Positions 8,904-17,068 of a stretch of 35,659 bases of DNA are shown piece after piece. The notes beneath the pieces were generated by a model, which had not been told where the DNA came from, searched no databases, and was given only the letters and a program-made list of their open reading frames with translations. Each line of letters starts with the position of its first letter. Positions within the stretch are counted from its first letter, which is position 1. The position numbers and the translations under genes were made by a program. The stretch lies in the NCBI GenBank assembly GCA_022508825.1, contig JAFLUI010000009.1, positions 1 to 35,659 on the forward strand, read 5' to 3'. The stretch comes from Oscillospiraceae bacterium (GTDB lineage Bacteria; Bacillota; Clostridia; Oscillospirales; Ruminococcaceae).

Positions 8904-11693
8904 TTACTTGATTTCCTTTGCACAGCGTTCACAGAGAGTAGGATGCTCTGCGCAGTCTCCCACTGTTTCGGAGTATGACCAGCAGCGCTCACATTTTCCT
9001 CCGGAAGCCTTTTCAACATCATATGTTACACCTTCAAAGCTCTCGCTTCCGAACTCGCCCTTGCCGTCAGCGGAAACATCCACTGCGGACACGATAAATA
9101 CCTCTTTCAGAGTATCCCCGTAGCCTGCAAACTTCTCGCAGAAGTCTCCTGCATGGATAATGATCTTAGCTTCAAGAGGCGCACCGATGAACTTATCGCG
9201 GCGCTTGACTTCAAGAGCCTTTGTAACGTCAGAGCGAAGCTTATAAATAGTATCCCATTTTTCAGTGAAGCTTTCATCCACAGAAACATCAACCTTCTCA
9301 GGCATCTGGTTCATGAAAATGCTTCTTGCATCATCAGCAGCAGTATGAGGGATATATTTCCATATCTCCTCCGCTGTAAAGCAAAGGATAGGAGCAAGAA
9401 GTCTTGATACAGCGCTGAGAATTGTATACATAGCAGTCTGGGCTGCACGCCTGTCAACGGACTTCTCTCCTGTGCAGTAGAGCCTGTCCTTGATTATATC
9501 AAGATAGAAATTGGACATATCGGTTATGCAGAAATTGTGGATACTGCTTACCACGATATGGAAATCAAAAGCTGCATAAGCTGCCATTGCCTTGTCGATC
9601 AAGGCATTTAACTTGATAAGAGCCCACTTGTCTATCTCATGAAGCTCGTTTACAGATACACAGTCTTTATTAGGGTCAAATCCATCCTTATTGCAGAGGT
9701 TTCCCAGAATAAATCTTGCAGTATTCCTTATCTTCTTATAGGTGTCGGAGAGCTGTTTCAGTATCTCTTTGGAGATCCTGATATCCGAATGATAATCGGA
9801 AGAAGCAGTCCAGAGACGGAGGATATCCGCACCGTACTGGTCGGTGATCTCGCTGGGGTCAATTCCGTTGCCAAGAGACTTGTGCATTGCCTTGCCCTCG
9901 CCGTCAACTACCCACCCGTGAGTGCAGACAGCCTTATAAGGAGCCCTGCCCTTTGTAGCAGCGGATGTGAGCAGTGAGGACTGGAACCAGCCTCTGTACT
10001 GGTCTGCGCCTTCAAGATAGAGGTCAACGGGAGTTTCGTATCCCTGCTCCTCCATAACTGCCTTGTGGGTAACGCCGCTGTCGAACCATACATCGAAAAT
10101 ATCCTTTTCCTTTATAAACTCTGTGCAGCCGCACTCACATTTTGTATCGGCAGGCAGGAAATCCTTGGGGTCTTTGATATACCAGTTATCAGCACTCTCA
10201 TTTCTGAACATATCGGAAATAGCCTTTATAGTGCCGTCCGTAACCACCGGCTTGCCGCAGTCCTTGCAGTATACCACAGGGATAGGCACGCCCCATGTAC
10301 GCTGACGGGAAATACACCAGTCGCTTCTGTCATTTACCATGCCCTTGATTCTGTCGTGACCCCACTCAGGGATCCACTGAACCTCGTCAATAGCCTTGAT
10401 GGCTGTATCCTTGAAATCCTTTACCGAGCAGAACCACTGCTCTGTTGCTCTGAAAAGGACAGGATTTTTACATCTCCAGCAGTGCGGATACTGGTGGACG
10501 ATCTTTTCCAGCGCAAAAAGCGCTCCGCAGTCTTCTAAGTCCTGTGCAATGACTTTATTGGATGCTTCTGTAGAAAGTCCTGCGTACTTTCCTGCCTCTG
10601 CAGTCTGTACACCCTTTGAATCTACCGGAACAACGATTCCGATCTCAGGATATTTCTTGCAGACCTCAAAGTCATCCACACCAAATCCGGGAGCGGTATG
10701 AACACAGCCTGTACCGCTTTCCAGAGTAACATGGTCACCAATGATTATCATGGAACCTCTGTCCATGATAGGATGCTTTGTCATAATATATTCAAGATCG
10801 CTGCCTCTGAAAGAACCAGTTGTAGTGTAGTCCTCTATCTTTGCAGCAGCCATTGTTGACTTTACAAGCTCCATTGCCATGATATAATTTTCGCCGTTTG
10901 CCTGAACAACAGTGTACTCATAATCAGGACCCAGACATATAGCAAGGTTTCCGGGGAGTGTCCATGTTGTGGTTGTCCAGATAACGAAAAACGTTTTGTC
11001 AAGATCAAGACCAAGTGCGGAAAGCTTTCCTTTATCGTCTGTGACCTTGAATTTTACATAAATAGAATGGCAGGGATCGTTTTCATATTCGATCTCAGCC
11101 TCAGCAAGAGCAGTCTGACAGTCGGGGCACCAATATACAGGCTTAAGACCCTTATAGATATATCCCTTGCTGTACATATCTCCGAAGATCTCCACCTGAC
11201 GTGCCTCAAAAGCAGGACGCAGTGTAAGATAGGGGTTATCGAAATCTCCCCATACACCAAGTCTCCGGAACTGCTTGCTCTGGTTTTCTACCTGACCCAT
11301 AGCATATTCCCGACAGTGCTTTCTGAGCTCAACGGGAGGTATCGCGCCGTTTTCAACGCCAATTGCCTTAAGAGCCTTAAGCTCGATAGGAAGACCGTGT
11401 GTATCCCATCCGGGAATATAAGGTGAGCAGTAACCGCTCATATTTTTACTGCGGACTATAATATCCTTCAGAACCTTATTAAGGGCGGTACCCATATGGA
11501 TATCGCCATTTGCGTATGGAGGTCCGTCATGCAGAACATAAAGGGGTCTGTCCTTATTTTTTTCTACCATTGCATAATATGTTCTGTCGCTGCCCCAATG
11601 CTCCAGCATTGCAGGCTCCTTCTGCGTAAGGTTTCCTCTCATTGAAAATTCGGTTTCGGGAAGATTAAGTGTTGAATTATAATCCTGCGCCAT
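8904..11693 (-). CDS. ileS: Isoleucyl-tRNA synthetase
   Basis: A 929-residue class I aminoacyl-tRNA synthetase charging tRNA-Ile. The HIGH-type signature is HMGT (66-69) within PYANGDIHMGTALNKV. The KMSKS-type loop is AMHKSLGN near residue 600. The CP1 editing domain includes TTTTWTLPGN and the anticodon-binding domain follows. A C-terminal zinc finger (CERCWSY ... CERCAKEI) is typical of bacterial IleS. The ATG has AAGGAGAG upstream. Only 36 bp separate it from divIVA, too little for a T-box leader, so its expression must come from upstream promoters, unlike the T-box-controlled ileS of many Firmicutes. Confidence 0.98.
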   Translation of the reverse strand: MAQDYNSTLNLPETEFSMRGNLTQKEPAMLEHWGSDRTYYAMVEKNKDRPLYVLHDGPPYANGDIHMGTALNKVLKDIIVRSKNMSGYCSPYIPGWDTHGLPIELKALKAIGVENGAIPPVELRKHCREYAMGQVENQSKQFRRLGVWGDFDNPYLTLRPAFEARQVEIFGDMYSKGYIYKGLKPVYWCPDCQTALAEAEIEYENDPCHSIYVKFKVTDDKGKLSALGLDLDKTFFVIWTTTTWTLPGNLAICLGPDYEYTVVQANGENYIMAMELVKSTMAAAKIEDYTTTGSFRGSDLEYIMTKHPIMDRGSMIIIGDHVTLESGTGCVHTAPGFGVDDFEVCKKYPEIGIVVPVDSKGVQTAEAGKYAGLSTEASNKVIAQDLEDCGALFALEKIVHQYPHCWRCKNPVLFRATEQWFCSVKDFKDTAIKAIDEVQWIPEWGHDRIKGMVNDRSDWCISRQRTWGVPIPVVYCKDCGKPVVTDGTIKAISDMFRNESADNWYIKDPKDFLPADTKCECGCTEFIKEKDIFDVWFDSGVTHKAVMEEQGYETPVDLYLEGADQYRGWFQSSLLTSAATKGRAPYKAVCTHGWVVDGEGKAMHKSLGNGIDPSEITDQYGADILRLWTASSDYHSDIRISKEILKQLSDTYKKIRNTARFILGNLCNKDGFDPNKDCVSVNELHEIDKWALIKLNALIDKAMAAYAAFDFHIVVSSIHNFCITDMSNFYLDIIKDRLYCTGEKSVDRRAAQTAMYTILSAVSRLLAPILCFTAEEIWKYIPHTAADDARSIFMNQMPEKVDVSVDESFTEKWDTIYKLRSDVTKALEVKRRDKFIGAPLEAKIIIHAGDFCEKFAGYGDTLKEVFIVSAVDVSADGKGEFGSESFEGVTYDVEKASGGKCERCWSYSETVGDCAEHPTLCERCAKEIK

Positions 11694-11729
11694 TGTTAAA
11701 CTCTCTCCTTGGATTTTTTATTTATGCTC

Positions 11730-12443
11730 TTATTTATTTTGTCCGAATTTCAGATCTCCGAACTTGCTTTCAGATTTTGCAGCACCAACTGCTGCAGTAG
11801 TATCCCCGAACGGGAATGAAGATTTATTATCCTGATGCTGTCTGTATGGATTGTCAATTACCCTTGTTGCCTCCATATCCTTGCGCTCCTCCTGCTGTGG
11901 AGCCGGCTGAGGCTCAGGTTCTGGCTCGGGTTCCGGAGCAGGCTGCTGTACAGGGGCTGCCGCTGCTGCAGGAGCCTCCTCTTCCTCTTCAAAATCATCG
12001 TAATCCGGAATAGCTGTGATCTGCTCCAGATGCTGCTTATACATATTAAGAAGGTTAGCTTTGAAATCGGATACCTCCTGCTGCATTTTTACAAGATGAC
12101 GCTTTTCCTTTTCTTTCTGAACCTTTGTAGTGCCTATGATCTCGCTTGCCTTGTTTCTTGCCTCGGCAAGAATTTCCTCCGCCTTTGCCTGTGCTTCGCT
12201 TATAACTGCTCTGCCCTGTCTCTGAGCGCCGATAAGCGCATCCTTGAGCGCTTCCTCATCCTTTTTATATTCTCTGACGCTTTCAACAAGAACAGCTATT
12301 TTCTTTTCGTCCTCTTCCTTCTCTCTCTGATAACGAGCGATTTCGCTTGCTACCTCGCGAAGGAAGTCATCTACTTCATCGGTCCTGTAACCGGTTTTTG
12401 CCTGTTCAAAACGCTTATTGTTGATATCCTTAACGCTTAACAT
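11730..12443 (-). CDS. divIVA: DivIVA-family cell division / polarity protein
   Basis: A 237-residue protein with the DivIVA N-terminal membrane-curvature domain (LSVKDINNKRFEQAKTGYRTDEVDDFL, residues 2-28) followed by a long coiled coil (about 30-145). The tail is rich in Pro, Glu and Ala, with a PEPEPEP run near residues 165-185, probably a disordered linker. DivIVA binds negatively curved membrane at septa and poles and recruits Min or wall-growth proteins. The ATG at 12443 has GAGG eight bases upstream; a GTG three codons earlier overlaps that site and is rejected. Its position between ylmH and ileS is the classic Gram-positive division cluster. Confidence 0.95.
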   Translation of the reverse strand: MLSVKDINNKRFEQAKTGYRTDEVDDFLREVASEIARYQREKEEDEKKIAVLVESVREYKKDEEALKDALIGAQRQGRAVISEAQAKAEEILAEARNKASEIIGTTKVQKEKEKRHLVKMQQEVSDFKANLLNMYKQHLEQITAIPDYDDFEEEEEAPAAAAAPVQQPAPEPEPEPEPQPAPQQEERKDMEATRVIDNPYRQHQDNKSSFPFGDTTAAVGAAKSESKFGDLKFGQNK

Positions 12444-12474
12444 AGCCTTCACCTCATTAATTATAAATTATATT

Positions 12475-13263
12475 TCAATTATATTTTTTTATTGTAATGT
12501 GTATTCTATCTTTTTTTGTCCTGCCATTCACCGAAGAAAGTATGAATTTGCCGTATCCTCTTATAGAAAAAATATCCCCCCGGGAAAGCTGATGAGACAC
12601 ACTCTGTATAGTCTCATACATAACAGTGACATAGCCTCCCTTAATAAGCGAGGCTGATTTTTCACGGCTTACTCCCGCAGCTAATGATACCACTCCGTCA
12701 AGTCTCAGAGAAGAAACTGTCCCGTTTTTTTCAGTAAAGGACTGCTCAGGATGCAGGTCGGAAATATCCCCCTCAGATACCGAAACTCCAACCGAGCCTA
12801 TCTTGCTTATTTCCGACATAAGAACAGGCTTTACCGTATCATGTACGATAACAGCAGCTGCACCGTTTCCTACGATTATGTCGCCAAGCATATTCCTTTT
12901 TATCTGCTTAGACATAAACGAGCCTAAAAAATCTCTGTGGGAAAGCTTGTCTGCCTCCCTGAATTTGAACCTGAGAGCAGAAACGGGAAAATCCTCCCAC
13001 TGATCTTCTTTGTACTCCCAATATTCCGGAAATACCCCCAGCATTTTTCTTGAAGCGCCCTCATAACCGCCGTAAAGCTTGTACTCCTTACAGCCCTGCT
13101 CGTTCATAAACGACTCCGCAAGAATGATCTGACGCTCATCAAGGAACGCCGAAAACTTCGGTGTATAGCTTTTCCCGCATATCTCTATCATATCAAGAAA
13201 ATGCGAGACTAACAGTCTGTCCTCCTGAGAAAGCTTATCGTAATAACTGTTCAGCCTGCTCAT
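12475..13263 (-). CDS. ylmH: YlmH-family S4-domain RNA-binding protein
   Basis: A 262-residue protein with an N-terminal YlmH-specific domain and a C-terminal S4 RNA-binding domain (about 184-255: SLRLDGVVSLAAGVSR, SLIKGGYVTVM, DIFSIRGYGKF). YlmH homologues bind ribosomes and have been implicated in rescue of stalled nascent chains and in division. The start lies three bases after the sepF stop. I see no Shine-Dalgarno in front of its ATG, so translation probably relies on ribosomes terminating on sepF. Context between sepF and divIVA supports the name. Confidence 0.9.
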   Translation of the reverse strand: MSRLNSYYDKLSQEDRLLVSHFLDMIEICGKSYTPKFSAFLDERQIILAESFMNEQGCKEYKLYGGYEGASRKMLGVFPEYWEYKEDQWEDFPVSALRFKFREADKLSHRDFLGSFMSKQIKRNMLGDIIVGNGAAAVIVHDTVKPVLMSEISKIGSVGVSVSEGDISDLHPEQSFTEKNGTVSSLRLDGVVSLAAGVSREKSASLIKGGYVTVMYETIQSVSHQLSRGDIFSIRGYGKFILSSVNGRTKKDRIHITIKKYN

Positions 13264-13266
13264 TTA

Positions 13267-13686
13267 TCAGAGGAACACACCGTTATTTTCAAGCTCACCT
13301 ACAAGGTCATCTCCTACAAATCCCACATTATAAGGAGTGATGATGAATGTATTGTTTGCAACAGGCTTTACATTACCGCCATTTGCGTAAGCAACACCGC
13401 CTAAGAAGTCAATAATTCTTCTTGTTACATCAGGTGTAGTGGACTCAAGATTAAGAACTACAGTTTTCTTGGAATTAAGATGATCTGCGATCTGCTTGGT
13501 ATCCTGAAATACCTCAGGCTTTACAAGGATAACCTGAAGCTGGGCAGTGGCATGGATGTTCACTACCTTATTTCTTTTGGACAGATCCTCATTTTCGTAA
13601 TCGTCATCAATTCCAATAGTGTCGATTTCGTTTTCCTCCTCAGGATCCATGCCGAGGATCTCCTTTATGTTGTCGATAAAACTCAT
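13267..13686 (-). CDS. sepF: Cell division protein SepF
   Basis: A 139-residue protein. The N-terminus (MSFIDNIKEILGMD) is the amphipathic membrane-targeting helix. An acidic linker follows (PEEENEIDTIGIDDDYENED), then the SepF core domain (about 50-135), including DHLNSKKTVVLNLE, DVTRRIIDFLGGVAYANGG and FIITPYNVGF. SepF anchors FtsZ to the membrane and shapes the septum. The ATG at 13686 is chosen because GAGAGG lies about nine bases upstream; an in-frame TTG seven codons earlier is rejected. No ylmG (YggT) gene separates it from ylmH here, a compaction relative to Bacillus. Confidence 0.95.
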   Translation of the reverse strand: MSFIDNIKEILGMDPEEENEIDTIGIDDDYENEDLSKRNKVVNIHATAQLQVILVKPEVFQDTKQIADHLNSKKTVVLNLESTTPDVTRRIIDFLGGVAYANGGNVKPVANNTFIITPYNVGFVGDDLVGELENNGVFL

Positions 13687-13713
13687 CTTTATCTTCCTCT
13701 CTTTCAATACCGG

Positions 13714-14385
13714 TTATTTTCTGGATCCGAAAATACCCGAGCCTATTCTTACTATATTTGAACCGTATTTCACCCCAAGGGCGTAATCGGCTGACATACC
13801 CATTGACAGAGTATCCATATCAGGATCCTTTGCCTTAAGATCATCAAAAAGCATCCTCATTCTGTCAAAAGCCTTTTCCGACTCGCCTATGGGCGGTATC
13901 GTCATAAGACCCCTTACTTTTATGTTTTTCATTTCCATTGTCTTATAAAGAAGCTCCTCTGCAGCTTCCGGAGAGACTCCGCTTTTGCTGTCCTCTCCCC
14001 CGATGTTGATCTCAAGCAGGATATCCATTTGTCTGCCTGCCTTTGCCGCCAGCCTGTCTATTTCAGACGCAAGCTTCTCACTGTCAACGGAATGTATCAT
14101 TGTCACACTGTCTATGATATACTTGATCTTGTTGGACTGCAGGTGTCCGATAAAATTTATCTCAGCATTTTTGTCGTAGAAGTCCTTTTTTTCAAGATAC
14201 TCCTGTACTCTGTTCTCTCCGAGAAGCGTTATTCCCTCTTTTACGGCTTCATTTACACGTCCATAAGGAACGGTCTTTGTAACAGCCATGATCCTGACGA
14301 TATCCTCAGGCTTTCTGTACTTAGCCTTTGCCTCTTCAACGTTATACCGTATTATTTTAAGGCTTTCGGAAATATCCTTATCCAC
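13714..14385 (-). CDS. ylmE: YggS/YlmE-family pyridoxal-phosphate homeostasis protein (PLPBP)
   Basis: A 223-residue single-domain TIM-barrel protein resembling the N-domain of alanine racemase. The PLP lysine is K37 in AVTKTVP. Other family motifs are LLGENRVQEYLEK, FIGHLQSNK, GLMTIPP and LSMGMSADY, with RIGSGIFGSR at the C-terminus. It has no known enzymatic reaction and buffers PLP. The start is GTG with an AAGGAG Shine-Dalgarno eight bases upstream. It sits directly ahead of sepF, as ylmE does in Bacillus. Confidence 0.95.
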   Translation of the reverse strand: MDKDISESLKIIRYNVEEAKAKYRKPEDIVRIMAVTKTVPYGRVNEAVKEGITLLGENRVQEYLEKKDFYDKNAEINFIGHLQSNKIKYIIDSVTMIHSVDSEKLASEIDRLAAKAGRQMDILLEINIGGEDSKSGVSPEAAEELLYKTMEMKNIKVRGLMTIPPIGESEKAFDRMRMLFDDLKAKDPDMDTLSMGMSADYALGVKYGSNIVRIGSGIFGSRK

Positions 14386-14408
14386 ACGCCTCTCTCCTTT
14401 TTGCCGGA

Positions 14409-15785
14409 TCAGTCTTCAAAAATATCATCATCAGATCCTTTTTCAGGTTTCGTCTTCTCCGGAGCATCGTCTTTATCCTGAGTCTCGTCCTTATCCTGAG
14501 CGTCATCCTTTTTGCCGGTCTCCTTCACAGCGGGCACCGCCTCATCATCCTCGTCCGGAGACTCGGATGCAGTCTCCTCAACATAAAGGTCATCGGAAAT
14601 ATCGCCTTCGGTGATAATATCGTCATACACGCTTATGTAGCTTGTGTCCGAGGTTATCTGTGAAAGTATGTATTCGTCACACTCAAAGACAGGATTTATT
14701 TTCTTGAATGCGATTCTCTGTCCTAGAAGAATGTAAACGCCCTTTTCGTTGTCCTTATTGAAACGGATAGCCTTTCTCGGAACTCTTATCCCCTCATAGT
14801 CATTAAGTATGAGCTCCACACGCTCAACTCTGCGCTGAACAAGGTTATATGTAAGCTCATCACAGGAGAGGATTATCACACTTTCGTGGGGGTCATCCGA
14901 CTCTATAAGATCGTCTATCACCGCTGTAACTGTATCGGGAGTTGACGCAAACTTTACTGTAATGCTGTTCCCTACCCGAAAATCAGCGGACATCGGATCA
15001 ATTATCCCGGCCATTTTCCATTCATATCCGTCAACCATCTTGCCTATATAGCTTCCTGCCCTGCTTATCTCTGAATTGCTTATGATCTCCTTGACCCTAT
15101 CCACCGTTAGATCTTCAGCCGTATCCAGTGAAAGCTTATCTTCATATCCGTCCGTATAGCTTATGAAGTAGCCTGTACTTTCTGCTGTGATTATTTTTGT
15201 GGGCTCCTTTTGTTTTGCTTCAAGCTGGTATATCTGACTGTTGAGGCTGTCGATAGCATCGTTAAAATCAGTTTCCTCATTTATTATGATACGGTAGATA
15301 TTCATCAGCGTCTGGAACTGCTTTCTTTCCTCCGCAAGAGAGTCCAGATCATTCTCTGCAATAAGAAAAGCGATGGTCTGATATTCCTGATCTATAAACG
15401 GAGAAATGAACTCCGGCTCAGCAGCCGCGGTAGTACCCGGATTCTGAGCGCTTTCAAGAAGCTTTACCTGTTCCTTAAGCTCTTCAATGCGGTTATTGAT
15501 GTAGATATCATCCTCACTGCTGTAAACATATGCCACCACCGAACCGTTGGCGATCTTGCTTCCGTCAGCATTTGGATAACTTAACACACCGTTTACACTG
15601 CCCCGCATTACTGTTTCGTTCCTGATATATACACCCTGAAACGAGACCTTTTCCGCAGATGAATATAAAACTGCGGCTTCCGTAACATAGCTTTCTTTTA
15701 ACTGCATGCTTATCTGACTGAACACAGTGATAAGAATGAACAGTGAAAGGAAAAACACAAGGATCTTTACAGTGATAGTATTCAT
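14409..15785 (-). CDS. HlyD-like membrane-anchored protein with acidic C-terminal tail
   Basis: A 458-residue protein with one N-terminal membrane segment (about 6-27), then a lipoyl/barrel-sandwich-like region (FQGVYIRNETVMRGSVNG, YPNADGSKIANGSVVAYVYS), a predicted coiled coil (about 95-200), and a beta-rich domain whose later part (RVPRKAIRFN, GVYILLGQRIAFKKINP) resembles periplasmic adaptors of the HlyD/MFP type. The last 55 residues are almost all Asp, Glu, Lys and Pro with short DKDE/QDKDD repeats, likely disordered. No transporter gene is adjacent. It lies between hfq and ylmE, so a role in envelope or division is plausible from context only. The stop is 23 bases before ylmE. Confidence 0.75.
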   Translation of the reverse strand: MNTITVKILVFFLSLFILITVFSQISMQLKESYVTEAAVLYSSAEKVSFQGVYIRNETVMRGSVNGVLSYPNADGSKIANGSVVAYVYSSEDDIYINNRIEELKEQVKLLESAQNPGTTAAAEPEFISPFIDQEYQTIAFLIAENDLDSLAEERKQFQTLMNIYRIIINEETDFNDAIDSLNSQIYQLEAKQKEPTKIITAESTGYFISYTDGYEDKLSLDTAEDLTVDRVKEIISNSEISRAGSYIGKMVDGYEWKMAGIIDPMSADFRVGNSITVKFASTPDTVTAVIDDLIESDDPHESVIILSCDELTYNLVQRRVERVELILNDYEGIRVPRKAIRFNKDNEKGVYILLGQRIAFKKINPVFECDEYILSQITSDTSYISVYDDIITEGDISDDLYVEETASESPDEDDEAVPAVKETGKKDDAQDKDETQDKDDAPEKTKPEKGSDDDIFED

Positions 15786-15791
15786 ATTATG

Positions 15792-16022
15792 TTACTGCTC
15801 CGAATCCAGAATGGACACGGGTTTTGCCGGTATTATAGTTGAGATAGCGTGTTTGAATACAAGCTCCTGCTTGCCGTCGCACTCAAGTATGACAACATAG
15901 CTGTCAAAGCCCTTAACTACGCCCTTGAACTGAAAACCGTTTGTAAGGATAAATGTAGCGGGAATCTTATCCTTCCTCGCCTGATTGAGAAAAACGTCCT
16001 GGAGGTTCATATTTTTGTTCAT
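15792..16022 (-). CDS. hfq: RNA chaperone Hfq
   Basis: A 76-residue Sm-like protein forming a hexameric ring that binds sRNAs and A/U-rich mRNA. The Sm1 motif is visible as [32 protein letters not shown] and Sm2 as [12 protein letters not shown], including the FKHA signature of the proximal RNA-binding face. The C-terminus is short, as in other Firmicutes. The ATG has AGG eight bases upstream. It follows miaA, as in most bacteria, and ends six bases before the HlyD-like gene. Confidence 0.97.
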   Translation of the reverse strand: MNKNMNLQDVFLNQARKDKIPATFILTNGFQFKGVVKGFDSYVVILECDGKQELVFKHAISTIIPAKPVSILDSEQ

Positions 16023-16079
16023 TTTATCATCCTTTCCTTACAGGACACATCTGTTCGTTTGTCTATGCGTATAAATGCT

Positions 16080-16095
16080 TAATTTTATTATATCA
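16080..16095 (-). promoter_or_regulatory. Probable extended -10 promoter for hfq
   Basis: On the minus strand TGATATAAT (16095-16087) is a full extended -10 element; its TGA is also the miaA stop codon. The region 17 bp further upstream has no good -35 box, as expected for extended -10 promoters. Initiation near 16080 would give hfq a leader of about 58 nt. Confidence 0.5.
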
Positions 16096-17046
16096 TAAAA
16101 TTTTTGATTTGGCTACTATTTTTTTGCAGTTTTTTATAATTTCATACAAATTACACAATTCGTCCACATAAATCCAACAAATCCGGTCATCACGACGAAA
16201 CCATGTTAGCTGCCGCTTGGCATACCGGCGTGAGCTCTGACGTATTTTGTCCAGACAATCCTCTAATTCTGCCTTACCTTCGAAAAACGGGATCAGCTCC
16301 TTGTAGCCTATAGCCTGACAGGCAGTACCCAGTCCCCCGCTTTCATAGACGGCTCTGCACTCCTCTGTCATGCCGTTTTCCGCCATGACCGTGACCCGTC
16401 TGTTTATCCTGTCGTACAGCTTTTCTCTGTCCCTGAAGCCAAGACCTATCATGCAGACATTATAGTCCGAGTCACTGCCCTTATTTGCCCGTTTATAGTC
16501 GCTGAACCTCATACCGGTCAGCTCGTAAACCTCAAGAGCCCGTATGACTCTGACAATATTCTGGGTTGGGACAGATTCCGCCGTCTCCGGGTCTGTCTCG
16601 GCAAGACGTCTGTGCATCTCCTCCGCTCCAAGCCTCTCAGCCTCTTCCGTGAGCCTTCGGCGGACGCTTCCGTCTGTTTCGGCGCTGTCAAAGCTTATAT
16701 TGTCAATAAGAGAGTTTATATACAGTCCCGTGCCGCCAACCATTATGGGAAGTCTGCCACGTGACCTTATCTCGGAAATTTTTTCCTTTGCCAGCTTTAC
16801 ATAGTCCGCTGCGCTGAAGCTTTCCCCTATATCAACGATTCCAATAAGATGGTGAGGGATCCCCTCCATTTCTTCCTCGGTGGGCTTTGCGGTGGCAACA
16901 TTCAGTCCCTTGTATATCTGCATTGAATCGGCGGAGACCACCTCTCCGTCATATTCCTTTGCCAGAGCCACTCCCAGAGCAGTTTTTCCGCTTGCAGTAG
17001 GACCTGTCACCACAAGCAGGGGTATTTTATTTTCAGGCGTACTCAT
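16093..17046 (-). CDS. miaA: tRNA dimethylallyltransferase MiaA
   Basis: A 317-residue enzyme that transfers dimethylallyl from DMAPP to N6 of A37 in tRNAs reading UNN codons. The P-loop is GPTASGKT (15-22), followed by SADSMQIYKGLNVATAKPT with its catalytic Asp, and GGTGLYINSLID. The C-terminal tRNA-binding part includes QAIGYKEL and RQSSRRYAKRQLTWFRRD. The ATG has AAGGAG nine bases upstream. The product i6A37 is the substrate for MiaB, encoded at the head of the same run (24134), so both steps of ms2i6A synthesis may be co-transcribed. Confidence 0.97.
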   Translation of the reverse strand: MSTPENKIPLLVVTGPTASGKTALGVALAKEYDGEVVSADSMQIYKGLNVATAKPTEEEMEGIPHHLIGIVDIGESFSAADYVKLAKEKISEIRSRGRLPIMVGGTGLYINSLIDNISFDSAETDGSVRRRLTEEAERLGAEEMHRRLAETDPETAESVPTQNIVRVIRALEVYELTGMRFSDYKRANKGSDSDYNVCMIGLGFRDREKLYDRINRRVTVMAENGMTEECRAVYESGGLGTACQAIGYKELIPFFEGKAELEDCLDKIRQSSRRYAKRQLTWFRRDDRICWIYVDELCNLYEIIKNCKKIVAKSKIL

Positions 17047-17068
17047 GGCAGCGCTCCTTTTTTATTGG

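Noticed and set aside
11694-11729. T-box riboswitch ahead of ileS
   Set aside because: Only 36 bp separate divIVA's stop side from ileS, too short for a T-box, and no T-box consensus is present.
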